A DNA stretch of 10,142 bases from Dehalococcoidia bacterium. GTDB lineage: Bacteria > Chloroflexota > Dehalococcoidia > SZUA-161. The translations under genes were made by a program, and so were the position numbers. Each line of letters starts with the position of its first letter. Position 1 is the first letter of the stretch. The notes under the pieces are model-generated. The model was not told where the DNA came from. It did not search any database and was given only the letters and a program-made list of their open reading frames with translations. The DNA lies in assembly GCA_030619685.1 (NCBI GenBank), contig JAUXAX010000071.1, forward strand, positions 1 to 10,142, read 5' to 3'. Of this stretch, positions 1 to 5,971 are shown in pieces.

Positions 1-110
1 GTGGAGAGCATAACATTTGCAAGCACGGGCAAGGTGCTGCGGGTGGCCACCGCTCGTCCCACCACGCTCAGGCCTTTAGCCAAATTCTCTTGTAAGCAAG
101 AAACTCTCAT
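1..110 (-). CDS. dnaN: DNA polymerase III subunit beta (sliding clamp), N-terminal fragment
   Basis: The minus strand encodes 36 residues from an ATG at 110 before the window ends: MRVSCLQENLAKGLSVVGRA, then VATRSTLPVLANVMLS. This is the recognisable start of the bacterial sliding clamp, in which a beta strand is followed by the helix 'LxxGLSxVgrAVxTRsTLPVLxNvLL'. The clamp is a ring-shaped homodimer that tethers the replicative polymerase to DNA. A strong Shine-Dalgarno sequence (AAAGGAGG at about 118-125 on the minus strand) lies about 8-10 bases upstream and fixes the start. The remaining roughly 90 percent of the gene lies left of the window. It is 62 bp downstream of the HicB-like gene and in the same orientation, so it could be read through from it. 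dnaN often lies near the replication origin, but no DnaA boxes are evident here. Identity rests on only 36 residues, though the match to the family start is very good. Confidence 0.9.
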   Translation of the reverse strand, partial: MRVSCLQENLAKGLSVVGRAVATRSTLPVLANVMLS

Positions 111-172
111 GAACGTGACCTCCTTTGATAGAAATATGCCATACCTTTGGGTCTGGCGAACTCCAATCTTTC

Positions 173-340
173 TCAAACCTGCAAGGGAAACTCTTCTAGG
201 TAAAGCTCTGTGGCTTCTTTCAGATTGGCGAGAGCTTCCTCAATGGTATATCCCTGACTGACCGTTCCAGCTTCAGGACATTCTGCGACATACCGGTCAT
301 CCTCCTTATGGAGAACTGCTGAAAATGTTTGTGTGGCCAT
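173..340 (-). CDS. hicB: HicB-family antitoxin (short, orphan)
   Basis: This 55-residue protein begins MATQTFSAVLHKEDDRYVAE and contains the HicB/UPF0150 core: CPEAGTVSQG, a TIEEALANLKEATELYLEE helix, then FPLQV and a stop. In the family this beta-beta-alpha fold neutralises the HicA mRNA interferase and is often followed by a DNA-binding tail. That tail is absent here. The ATG at 340 has a good ribosome site (AGGAGG, about 7 bases upstream). No hicA is visible: upstream is the restriction endonuclease gene (86 bp away) and downstream is dnaN (62 bp away). It may be an orphan antitoxin, a remnant of a lost pair, or a stand-alone HicB-fold protein of other function. The family call is secure; the antitoxin role is inference. 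Confidence 0.85.
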   Translation of the reverse strand: MATQTFSAVLHKEDDRYVAECPEAGTVSQGYTIEEALANLKEATELYLEEFPLQV

Positions 341-425
341 CTTAACGCCTCCTGTAGATACTGATTCTAGACTTCATCCTCCTCGTTATCCCAAAGCTTT
401 GCGAAGACGACTGGCAACGCTATCA

Positions 426-1307
426 TTATGTGTAAATTCTGAGGAATTTGAGTGCTTCCTCACGTTCGTGAAAAGAGCCCTCAATTCTGTCTCCATTGGT
501 AAACTGCATGTAGATCTCGAACTTGCAAAACTTTGCTCCCTCTTCAAGAATGATGTCATGTTCTTCAATGGCTGCAATAGCATCGATTACAGAAGTGAAC
601 ACCATCTCATTACCAAATAGTGGGAGAATTCGGACCTTTTCTATTCTTCTTAGCAAAGCACTCTTCAACGATCGAACAAACTTTTCATAGTCCGGTTTAA
701 TTGACTCTGCGAATGTTTTCTCAATATCTTTAATGTCAGCTTGCGACAGATTCTCCCACGCTTCTACTAATTCATATTTCTGCTGATTTGTCGCATCTTC
801 CGGATAATCAAGGTTAATACCTTTAGTCAAGAATACATCTACAATTATCCTATACGGAATGTATAGAATGTTTATATTGTGAGATGTTAACTGTCTTCGA
901 GCACCTTCGGTAAATTCACCACCCAAAATAGCGCCTAAGAAATTGCAAGTGTTGCGGTATGTATTCCCCAAAGGAACTAAAGCGGCTTGTATCTCCCCCG
1001 CCTTATTCCTTGAATGTTTTGTGTATCGCCTCCATGCGAGTTCGATAAATGCAACAGGTTCACCCTTCTCATCTCTTGTTCCATTCTTCTCAAAAACATA
1101 ATCCATATCATGTATATTGCCTTCACTATCAGTCCAAGTTACCTTCCTCTTTTTACCTCTGACCTTTGGTCTGAGTCCCTTTTTATCACAATAAAATCCA
1201 AGTCTCTCAGGCAAGTTTGTCAATCTATTAGAAAAGAACCCCTCAAAGAAGTTTCCAATGAGTTGGCCAAGTTTGTGCCCTGGTGATGTAACCTTCGCCA
1301 CGATCAT
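426..1307 (-). CDS. Putative type II restriction endonuclease, PD-(D/E)XK-like
   Basis: This 293-residue protein is encoded directly after the DNA methyltransferase. The methyltransferase stop and the ATG at 1307 share an ATGA overlap, which implies translational coupling. A GTG at 1319 with AGGA upstream is an alternative start that adds four residues. Near residues 64-110 there is an acidic strand (HDMDYVFEKNG), then VAFIELAWRRYTKH and a helix RNKAGEIQ. This resembles the Asp ... Ile-Glu-x-(Lys) core of PD-(D/E)XK nucleases (Asp69, Glu89). The usual Lys position after the Glu is Ala, so the catalytic base may be supplied from the following RRYTKHSRNK stretch. The N-terminal third is basic (KKGLRPKVRGKKRKV), possibly for DNA contact. 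I do not recognise the subfamily or recognition site. The endonuclease call rests largely on the neighbouring methyltransferase plus this motif. Confidence 0.7.
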   Translation of the reverse strand: MIVAKVTSPGHKLGQLIGNFFEGFFSNRLTNLPERLGFYCDKKGLRPKVRGKKRKVTWTDSEGNIHDMDYVFEKNGTRDEKGEPVAFIELAWRRYTKHSRNKAGEIQAALVPLGNTYRNTCNFLGAILGGEFTEGARRQLTSHNINILYIPYRIIVDVFLTKGINLDYPEDATNQQKYELVEAWENLSQADIKDIEKTFAESIKPDYEKFVRSLKSALLRRIEKVRILPLFGNEMVFTSVIDAIAAIEEHDIILEEGAKFCKFEIYMQFTNGDRIEGSFHEREEALKFLRIYT

Positions 1308-2605
1308 CCCTCCACCCACAGTCGTCCTTCATGAAGGGGGACTTTGTGCTTTCTACTGATTCTCCACTTAACGTTTCTATCCCTTGTCTTTTCAAAATAG
1401 CATGATTTAAATCCCGCGGAGATTGCTAATTCTCCCAACCATTTGTCTACCGGGACATGAATTCCATACGGCGCAGAATCACCCACCACAAAACACACTT
1501 TGGCACCCTGTTTGCACACTCTCCTTAATGCAATCCAGACCTTAGCAAGGTCTGAGAAATAGGCCGCGACCATAAGATGGTAGTTTTTTCTGCCTCCGTG
1601 TAAGGGTCTTTCCTTTTCTAACTCATAACATACTTTACGAAGGTCTTCAATTATCGGGTAAAGGTTCTTGCTATCGAGTATCGTATCCAAATTGATTTTT
1701 TCGGCAGATACGTGTTGAGAACATGACCGGATGAGACGACATCTTACTCTACTCTGAAGATCTCCCCAACGTTTTATTTCACCAAAGAACGACATCTCTA
1801 GTCGGGTTGCATCTGCATAGTCATAGTTATTTGCGTAGGGCGGTGATGTAATAATCAAGTCAACGGAGCCATCTTCAATTCTTGAACACATCCTTGCATC
1901 ATCTTCAAAAATCTGTGCTTTTCGTTCCCTTACGACCGATTGAAAATAGAGCATGTCCCGGGTCATCATTCTTACTTGGTCGAAAAAGGCCTTATATGGG
2001 TGCATTGGTTCCTTTTTTGTCTTCTTCGGTAATACATATTGCCAAGGCGCCGTGCCCGCAGAAGATGTTACTCGAAGCACTCCAACTAATGCTAACCAGG
2101 TTAATTCAGAAACAGCACTATCATCATTTTTATGAAGCCATGCTCTCTTTAATTTGTCAAGTGCGTTAAGAGTGTCCTCAGAGTAGCATTTATGTATCAA
2201 CTTTGGATAGGATTTAGCAATGTCTGTCAAGCTCTGTGCATGAAGAACATCCATCGCGAAACTTCTAAATGCATTCACGTCCTCACTCCAGAGAAGTTTT
2301 GCCTTCGCTACCCGCACAATAAATGGATGTGCCTCTATTCCAAACGACTCGATCCCACACTCTTCTCCAGCTAAGACGGTAGTCCCAGAACCGACGAAAG
2401 GATCGAATAATGTGATCGAGTTGTTGCGCTTAAGATCTCTGACAACCTTCTTCACCCATTCAGCTGAAAACCCCGCCGAGTATCGAAACCAGCGATGGAT
2501 AGGTAGCCGCATATTGTCAACAAAAGTGGACGTTCTATCCGTTATGTTCTTGATTTCTTCCTCTACTTCGGGCAAGAAAGAAAATTGTTTGTATTTACCG
2601 ATCAT
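1304..2605 (-). CDS. DNA methyltransferase (N4-cytosine/N6-adenine type) of a restriction-modification system
   Basis: This 433-residue amino-methyltransferase carries the S-adenosylmethionine-binding motif DPFVGSGTT at residues 68-76. The catalytic motif TSPPYANNYDY follows at 253-263, preceded by a VDLI strand. The order, SAM motif first and SPPY second, is permuted relative to enzymes such as M.PvuII. The SPPY form is usual for N4-cytosine enzymes but also occurs in N6-adenine ones, so the base modified is uncertain. The roughly 180 residues between the motifs probably include the target-recognition part. A basic tail with HKVPLHEGRLWVEG ends the protein. Its job would be to protect the host sites cut by the endonuclease encoded next. 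The ATG at 2605 has only a weak ribosome site, with an in-frame stop just upstream. No C-protein gene or control box is visible. Confidence 0.9.
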   Translation of the reverse strand: MIGKYKQFSFLPEVEEEIKNITDRTSTFVDNMRLPIHRWFRYSAGFSAEWVKKVVRDLKRNNSITLFDPFVGSGTTVLAGEECGIESFGIEAHPFIVRVAKAKLLWSEDVNAFRSFAMDVLHAQSLTDIAKSYPKLIHKCYSEDTLNALDKLKRAWLHKNDDSAVSELTWLALVGVLRVTSSAGTAPWQYVLPKKTKKEPMHPYKAFFDQVRMMTRDMLYFQSVVRERKAQIFEDDARMCSRIEDGSVDLIITSPPYANNYDYADATRLEMSFFGEIKRWGDLQSRVRCRLIRSCSQHVSAEKINLDTILDSKNLYPIIEDLRKVCYELEKERPLHGGRKNYHLMVAAYFSDLAKVWIALRRVCKQGAKVCFVVGDSAPYGIHVPVDKWLGELAISAGFKSCYFEKTRDRNVKWRISRKHKVPLHEGRLWVEG

Positions 2606-2671
2606 AATTCATCTATTGCTCGAATCAGTGTCCCACAAAACCGGAGCCCATTGCAGAAAGTGATCGCCGCT

Positions 2672-2863
2672 TTACCCCTGGTCACAGAATGGCCTCTCAT
2701 CGGCAAGCGAAATGTCCTCTTCAGGCTCCTTCAAGAAATCAAAGGCCGGGTTAGCAGCCGCTGCCCGAAGCCACTCCATCTCGTCTATGTCCGCTTCCCC
2801 TTCACGCTCTGAAATTACGCTCAACACCGCTATGTCTGTGGGAAGGTCAATGTCCTCGAACAA
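2672..2863 (-). CDS. Small antitoxin-like protein, possibly 5'-truncated
   Basis: The 63-residue acidic reading frame starts at a TTG (2863). It ends NPAFDFLKEPEEDI (residues 38-51), then SLADERPFCDQG. From memory, a tail of the form 'NPAFDFLxxPEEDIYTLxDGKPF' is common at the C-terminus of short antitoxins encoded just before MazF- or PIN-type toxins in Chloroflexota and cyanobacteria; no search was possible. No toxin gene follows: the next 66 bases hold no reading frame of useful length and then the methyltransferase begins. Upstream, the frame stays open for nine more codons to a TAA but has no better start, and it meets an attC-like half-site at 2877-2895. The N-terminus may therefore have been replaced by an insertion. 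It could also be a non-expressed remnant. Confidence 0.5.
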   Translation of the reverse strand: MFEDIDLPTDIAVLSVISEREGEADIDEMEWLRAAAANPAFDFLKEPEEDISLADERPFCDQG

Positions 2864-2876
2864 TTCGACGCCTGAA

Positions 2877-2895
2877 GCGGCAACTCGCTGTTAGC
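2877..2895 (-). repeat. attC-like half-site (candidate)
   Basis: Read on the minus strand, GCTAAC is followed by AGCGA and GTTGCCGC. The same elements (TAAC, then GTTGCCG a few bases on) form one arm of the palindrome at 4147-4222. It lies 27 bp after the stop of the 222-residue gene, where the start of an integron attC site would be expected. A matching second arm is not clear: the nearest candidate, AGCGG...GTTGAGC (about 2815-2828), lies inside the antitoxin-like frame. It may be a broken attC site or a chance match. Confidence 0.35.
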
Positions 2896-2921
2896 CCTGA
2901 TTTCGGTGGAGATCCCTTAGC

Positions 2922-3590
2922 CTATTCCATATCCTTGCCAGGTGATGCCGGGCGCCACGTCATCAGATCGCGAGTGATGTTACCATCTGAAATGGCTATC
3001 ATACGGCAGTGCTTGTTTGCCGGGTCTGAAACTACTGAAGTCTCCAATTTCCCAAATTCCTCGATAATTCTAGCGCACATCTGACCCATGTAGGCTTTAC
3101 CCTTTGCGTGATCACACTCACCATATTCTCGCCCACATATTGAGCAGGTGCTTCGCCTGATAATCATACCGACACTGACAAACATTTGGGGTGGGAATAA
3201 CAGATGCTCAAGGACATGTAGTCGCTCGATATACGTGTCTAGGTGGCTTGCTATTTCATGAGCCTGCATTGCAGTACGCGCAGCACCTTGGGCCTCGATA
3301 AGAGCAGTCCAAGCAGTATGCGGGTCGTCGTCTTTGAAGGCCACCCACATTTTCAGTTCATAGATGAGTGCTTGAAGCATTTCTTCAAGGCTGAGTAACT
3401 GGTTCGCCGAGTCCTCATCTCTGACTACCACCATTTCTGCTTTTAGAGGAGAGGCCTTGGCTTTCAATGCTTCAAGTCGTTGGATCGCTTCGACCTGAAA
3501 TTCCCGAGCTCTCGCTGCATAGCAGAATCGCGCACAATCGGCCACCTTATCCTCGAACTCGATCCTGAGGTCTTTCAAACGGTCAGTCAC
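2922..3590 (-). CDS. Hypothetical protein with C-terminal Cys/His cluster (222 aa)
   Basis: I do not recognise this protein. Residues 1-135 are predicted to be mostly helical and charged, with possible coiled-coil stretches around 30-50 and 65-85. Residues 149-172 hold a likely metal-binding cluster: TCSICGREYGECDHAKGKAY, then a Cys at 172 (Cys149, Cys152, Cys159, His161, Cys172). The last 50 residues look like a mixed alpha/beta tail ending KDME. It has no signal peptide or membrane segment, so it is probably cytoplasmic. The GTG start at 3590 overlaps the end of the 165-residue gene by 8 bases (GTGACTGA), so the two are translationally coupled and likely work together. The coding frame is long and clean, which supports a real gene. 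The function is unknown. Confidence 0.72.
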   Translation of the reverse strand: MTDRLKDLRIEFEDKVADCARFCYAARAREFQVEAIQRLEALKAKASPLKAEMVVVRDEDSANQLLSLEEMLQALIYELKMWVAFKDDDPHTAWTALIEAQGAARTAMQAHEIASHLDTYIERLHVLEHLLFPPQMFVSVGMIIRRSTCSICGREYGECDHAKGKAYMGQMCARIIEEFGKLETSVVSDPANKHCRMIAISDGNITRDLMTWRPASPGKDME

Positions 3591-4080
3591 TTAAACCAAC
3601 CTCACGAACGATTTGCACAAGTTCTTTCAAACCGGAAACATGTCCTTCATAATGGATTCTCCTGTAGCTCTTCTTTCCCTCCTCAACCACTATATCCAAC
3701 TTGGCATCCCTCCCACCGGGGACACCCTTAAACCAGTCAGTTAGGTAGTTTGATATCACGCCTAAGGCAACTGAGATGATGTGCGGATTCTGGCTGAGCA
3801 ATGCAGAAGTCACAAATATCGTCGGGCCAATCCATTCCTCGAATGCTTTCTCTGAGATCTGAGGGAAGGTCTCGCCTTCGCGCTCTAGTGGCGTCTCGAT
3901 AATCCCATTATTTCGGAAGAGGACTCTTACGGTTGGCGCACTGCTCTCGTGCAGCAAGTCATCCTTCGATTCGGCGCTTTCAAAGTTGCGTGGCAACAGA
4001 GCTATACCGGTAGGAATGTTACAATCCAGGGCTTTCGCTTTCTCTCCCACATCTACAAAGTCAAATTGCTGAATTGTCAT
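3583..4080 (-). CDS. Hypothetical protein, first gene of a two-gene cassette (165 aa)
   Basis: The function is unknown. The start at 4080 (MTIQQFDFVDV...) is chosen because GGGAGG lies 8 bases upstream; a longer frame from 4125 has no such site. The N-terminal half (1-80) is mixed and ends in acidic residues (LEREGETFPQ). Residues 83-118 form a hydrophobic, helix-prone stretch (WIGPTIFVTSALLSQ, then IISVALGVISNYLTDWF). It could be a membrane-associated or buried helical pair. The C-terminus is a strand-rich module with KLDIVVEEGKKSYRRIHYEG, then a final helix ELVQIVREV. It overlaps the downstream 222-residue gene by 8 bases and is preceded, 67 bp upstream, by the attC-like palindrome. This suggests a mobile gene pair of the kind found in integron cassettes or defence islands. 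Confidence 0.7.
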   Translation of the reverse strand: MTIQQFDFVDVGEKAKALDCNIPTGIALLPRNFESAESKDDLLHESSAPTVRVLFRNNGIIETPLEREGETFPQISEKAFEEWIGPTIFVTSALLSQNPHIISVALGVISNYLTDWFKGVPGGRDAKLDIVVEEGKKSYRRIHYEGHVSGLKELVQIVREVGLSD

Positions 4081-4146
4081 TAGGAAAGCCTCCCAAGACT
4101 GGTGTGTACAAATCGCGATGGGCAACCAAATCAGAGCCCAATTTCA

Positions 4147-4222
4147 GCTAACGTCCGGCGGGTTGCCGAAGTGTATTGAAGCCGCATTTGGCGAAGCCCG
4201 AAACGGCAACCTGTTGTTACTC
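4147..4222 (-). repeat. attC-like imperfect palindrome (candidate integron recombination site)
   Basis: Read on the plus strand, GCTAAC (4147-4152) and GGTTGCCG (4161-4168) are mirrored by CGGCAACC (4204-4211) and GTTAC (4216-4220). This leaves a 35-base variable centre. Inner perfect 8-bp arms, outer TAAC/GTTA arms, unequal spacers (8 and 4 bases) and a 76-bp length match the R''-L''...L'-R' layout of integron attC sites. On the minus strand the site ends CGGACGTTAGC, so the gene pair at 2922-4080 would be the next cassette. The outer boxes deviate from the GTTRRRY consensus, so this is a candidate only. Confidence 0.5.
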
Positions 4223-4332
4223 AACACGAAGCGCAAGTGGACGAAAGGAGCGAAGAGCTCGCCTGCACTCTAGCCCTATCAGCAACTTCACTGCTGAGGC
4301 AGGCAATGACCAAATCTTCCTCGAATTGAGGC
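4223..4332. other. Intergenic stretch with no recognisable gene
   Basis: These 110 bp separate the YccF gene stop from the attC-like palindrome. A minus-strand frame ending in the TAA of the palindrome overlaps the yccF-like gene in another phase and looks like a shadow. No terminator with a T tract was seen. Confidence 0.4.
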
Positions 4333-4758
4333 TCAACGTCGTAAGGACACCAATGCTGGAACCCTGTCGAACATCCAAAACCCAATCGGTAACCCGATAA
4401 TCGTTAGGCAAGCCCAGTATGCTAATTCTATCCATATCGCGCTCAGCCACCAACCTACTAGCAGAAAGTATATAGCCCTGAGCAGAATATTGCGCTGAGG
4501 TACTCGGGCGCCTGTCGAAACGACCGTTACACCGCCGACAGTGGTTAAAGTGAGATCGGTAGTCTGCCCTCGCAAAGCAATAACTTTAGGCACGTTGTTT
4601 AGCATCATCACGCCAAGTGGGATACCAATGATTGTCAACATCAGTAGCCAAGCTACGGCGATCCACAGTTGACCAGCCCACCATCCGACAAACAGAAACC
4701 ATAGAACCTGCACCAGACAGCCGGGACCTGTCCGAGGAGTGACAACCACGGTGCTCAT
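4333..4758 (-). CDS. YccF-domain inner-membrane protein (two YccF units)
   Basis: This 141-residue protein has two copies of the YccF (DUF307) unit, at about residues 17-60 and 94-137. Each runs WFLFVGWW-type helix, W-I-A helix, then the signature TIIGIPLG or TIIGLPIG and a short amphipathic end (VPKVIALRG and VPALVSLRR). Four membrane segments are expected, joined by a strand-rich loop (residues 65-90: TDLTLTTVGGVTVVSTGA). The function of the family is not established. The ATG at 4758 follows AAGGAGAG at good spacing, 13 bp after the stop of the gene upstream, so the two form an operon. The family call is firm. Confidence 0.88.
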   Translation of the reverse strand: MSTVVVTPRTGPGCLVQVLWFLFVGWWAGQLWIAVAWLLMLTIIGIPLGVMMLNNVPKVIALRGQTTDLTLTTVGGVTVVSTGARVPQRNILLRAIYFLLVGWWLSAIWIELAYWACLTIIGLPIGFWMFDRVPALVSLRR

Positions 4759-4771
4759 GACGGCTCTCCTT

Positions 4772-5818
4772 TCAGTGCTTTGCCTCGACTATCACAACGT
4801 AGGGTTGAGCAGTGTTAATAGTGAGATAATAATCCCCCGCCCCACGAATAATAGTCGAATCCTTGTCTTCCCCGATGACGTTGGCCGCCACATCGATCAG
4901 GTCGCCAGCAGCGCTGTAGACGAAAATCTGGAAGTTCATCGCGCCATATTCGCCAGGCTTCGTGTCCCAGGAGATCCGCCACTCTTGGGAAGGGCTATGG
5001 AACGTTTCCGTGTTCTTGATGCCCTTTCCCTCCCAGCGCGCAATTTCGTGCCAAGTCGGGAGCGGTGTGACGGTTGCTGTCAGCCGGACCGGAGTCGGCG
5101 TCGGCGGGATTGGCGTTGCCGCAGGCACCGGCATGTCAGTAGGTGGCAAAGGCGTATCAGTGGGCAGCGGCGTGGCGGTGGGCAGTGGTGTGTTCGTCGG
5201 TCGCGGCGTGTTGGTCGGTAACGGTGTATCCCTAGGAATCGGCGTATTGGTAGGAGTGGGTGTTGTCAGCATTGCTGCCTGCTTCACTGAACCTAGATTG
5301 ATGCCTCCCTTAGCATCGGCTATCTGCAATGTCGCCTGCTCAACCACATCAGGCACGTCGAAAGCGATGACGAGCGGTACCGACTGACCGGCTTTGATGT
5401 CGAGTCCCCCCCAGCCCGCCACAGTTCTTTCTACGCCAGCCTCCAGGCCGGCCGCCCCCGTTGCATCACCATGCACCTTTATCTCGCCTTCCAGCGACGG
5501 CGTGGTCAGCTCAAAGTCATGAGAATAGAGCGTCGCCTCTTTGGTAATCAGGTTCTCCACCTCTCCATAGACAATAACCCACTGCCCATCGGGCTCCAGC
5601 TTTCGATTTTTCCAAGGCAACCGCTCTGCCCGCTTGACTTCTGAAATCGTAACGAGACACTCTTTCGTCCACACCTCTTCACCAAGACTCACCAGCGTCG
5701 CCTCCCGGGTCGGGCTGACCACGCTGGCAAGGGCGGCACAGAGGCAAATGAATAGAAGCAGCACACCCCCCAGGATGACTATCTTGCCAAGCCTCGACTG
5801 TCTCTTGAACCACTGCAT
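4772..5818 (-). CDS. Membrane-anchored DUF4352-like protein with Thr-Pro linker and C-terminal beta domain
   Basis: The 348-residue protein starts at 5818 (MQWFKRQSRLGK), where GAGGAG lies 6 bases upstream; a longer frame from 5857 lacks a good site. A basic N-terminus leads into one membrane segment (about 12-35), so the rest is outside the cell. Residues 45-185 form a beta-sandwich like DUF4352 (strand pattern WVIVYGEVENLITKEATLYS, then VPLVIAFDVPD). Next is a 70-residue Thr/Pro linker of repeated TPLPTNTP units, then a second beta domain (about 257-348: WRISWDTKPGEYGAMNFQIF, ending in DYYLTINTAQPYVVIVE). This design is common in Chloroflexota surface proteins. The ligand and role are unknown. 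It is cotranscribed with the YccF protein. Confidence 0.85.
   Translation of the reverse strand: MQWFKRQSRLGKIVILGGVLLLFICLCAALASVVSPTREATLVSLGEEVWTKECLVTISEVKRAERLPWKNRKLEPDGQWVIVYGEVENLITKEATLYSHDFELTTPSLEGEIKVHGDATGAAGLEAGVERTVAGWGGLDIKAGQSVPLVIAFDVPDVVEQATLQIADAKGGINLGSVKQAAMLTTPTPTNTPIPRDTPLPTNTPRPTNTPLPTATPLPTDTPLPPTDMPVPAATPIPPTPTPVRLTATVTPLPTWHEIARWEGKGIKNTETFHSPSQEWRISWDTKPGEYGAMNFQIFVYSAAGDLIDVAANVIGEDKDSTIIRGAGDYYLTINTAQPYVVIVEAKH
5054..5263 (-). repeat. Degenerate tandem repeat encoding the Thr-Pro linker
   Basis: The segment encodes successive TPxPTxTP units (TNTPIPRDTPLPTNTPRP and so on). The DNA shows a short-period imperfect repeat, which creates long spurious open frames on the other strand. 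It lies wholly inside the DUF4352-like gene. Confidence 0.75.
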
Positions 5819-5862
5819 CGGTGCTCCTCTTTTCGTTTTGCTTTCGTGAACTTCCATTCGCA

Positions 5863-5946
5863 GGCTTTCCTCACATAGGTGTATATCTCAGTGGTGTTTG
5901 AGCTCTTGTGGCCATGGGGTTCCTGGATCCAACGTAAGTATACTAC
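5863..5946 (-). pseudogene. Tyrosine recombinase C-terminal remnant
   Basis: The minus strand encodes YLRWIQEPHGHKSSNTTEIY, then TYVRKA. This matches the C-terminal signature of tyrosine recombinases ('IQELLGHKSSKTTEIYTHV'), including the conserved His of the LGH box and the nucleophilic Tyr in IYT. The expected Leu-Leu before GH is Pro-His, and no upstream catalytic Arg or the rest of the enzyme is visible, since the next gene begins at 5972. The frame then runs into the leader of the DUF4352-like gene. I read it as a decayed relic of an integrase of the XerC/D or phage kind, marking a former mobile element. Confidence 0.65.
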
Positions 5947-5971
5947 GGTTGGCGGTTTCATGCAAGAGAAC

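Noticed and set aside
1..261. Plus-strand open frame of 86 codons
   Set aside because: It is antisense to dnaN and hicB, whose minus-strand translations match known families with good ribosome sites.
2740..2770. Second GTTAGC near an inverted GC-rich stretch, considered as another attC end
   Set aside because: It falls in the best-conserved part of the antitoxin-like protein (AAANPAFDF), so the bases are explained by coding.
4217..4453. Minus-strand frame whose stop lies in the TAAC of the attC-like site
   Set aside because: The position is typical of cassette genes, but the frame overlaps the yccF-like gene by 121 bp in another phase and shows no family features.
4739..5387. Two long plus-strand frames rich in Arg or in Gly/Val repeats
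   Set aside because: They are shadows of the Thr-Pro linker repeat in the minus-strand DUF4352-like gene; their composition is an artefact of that repeat.
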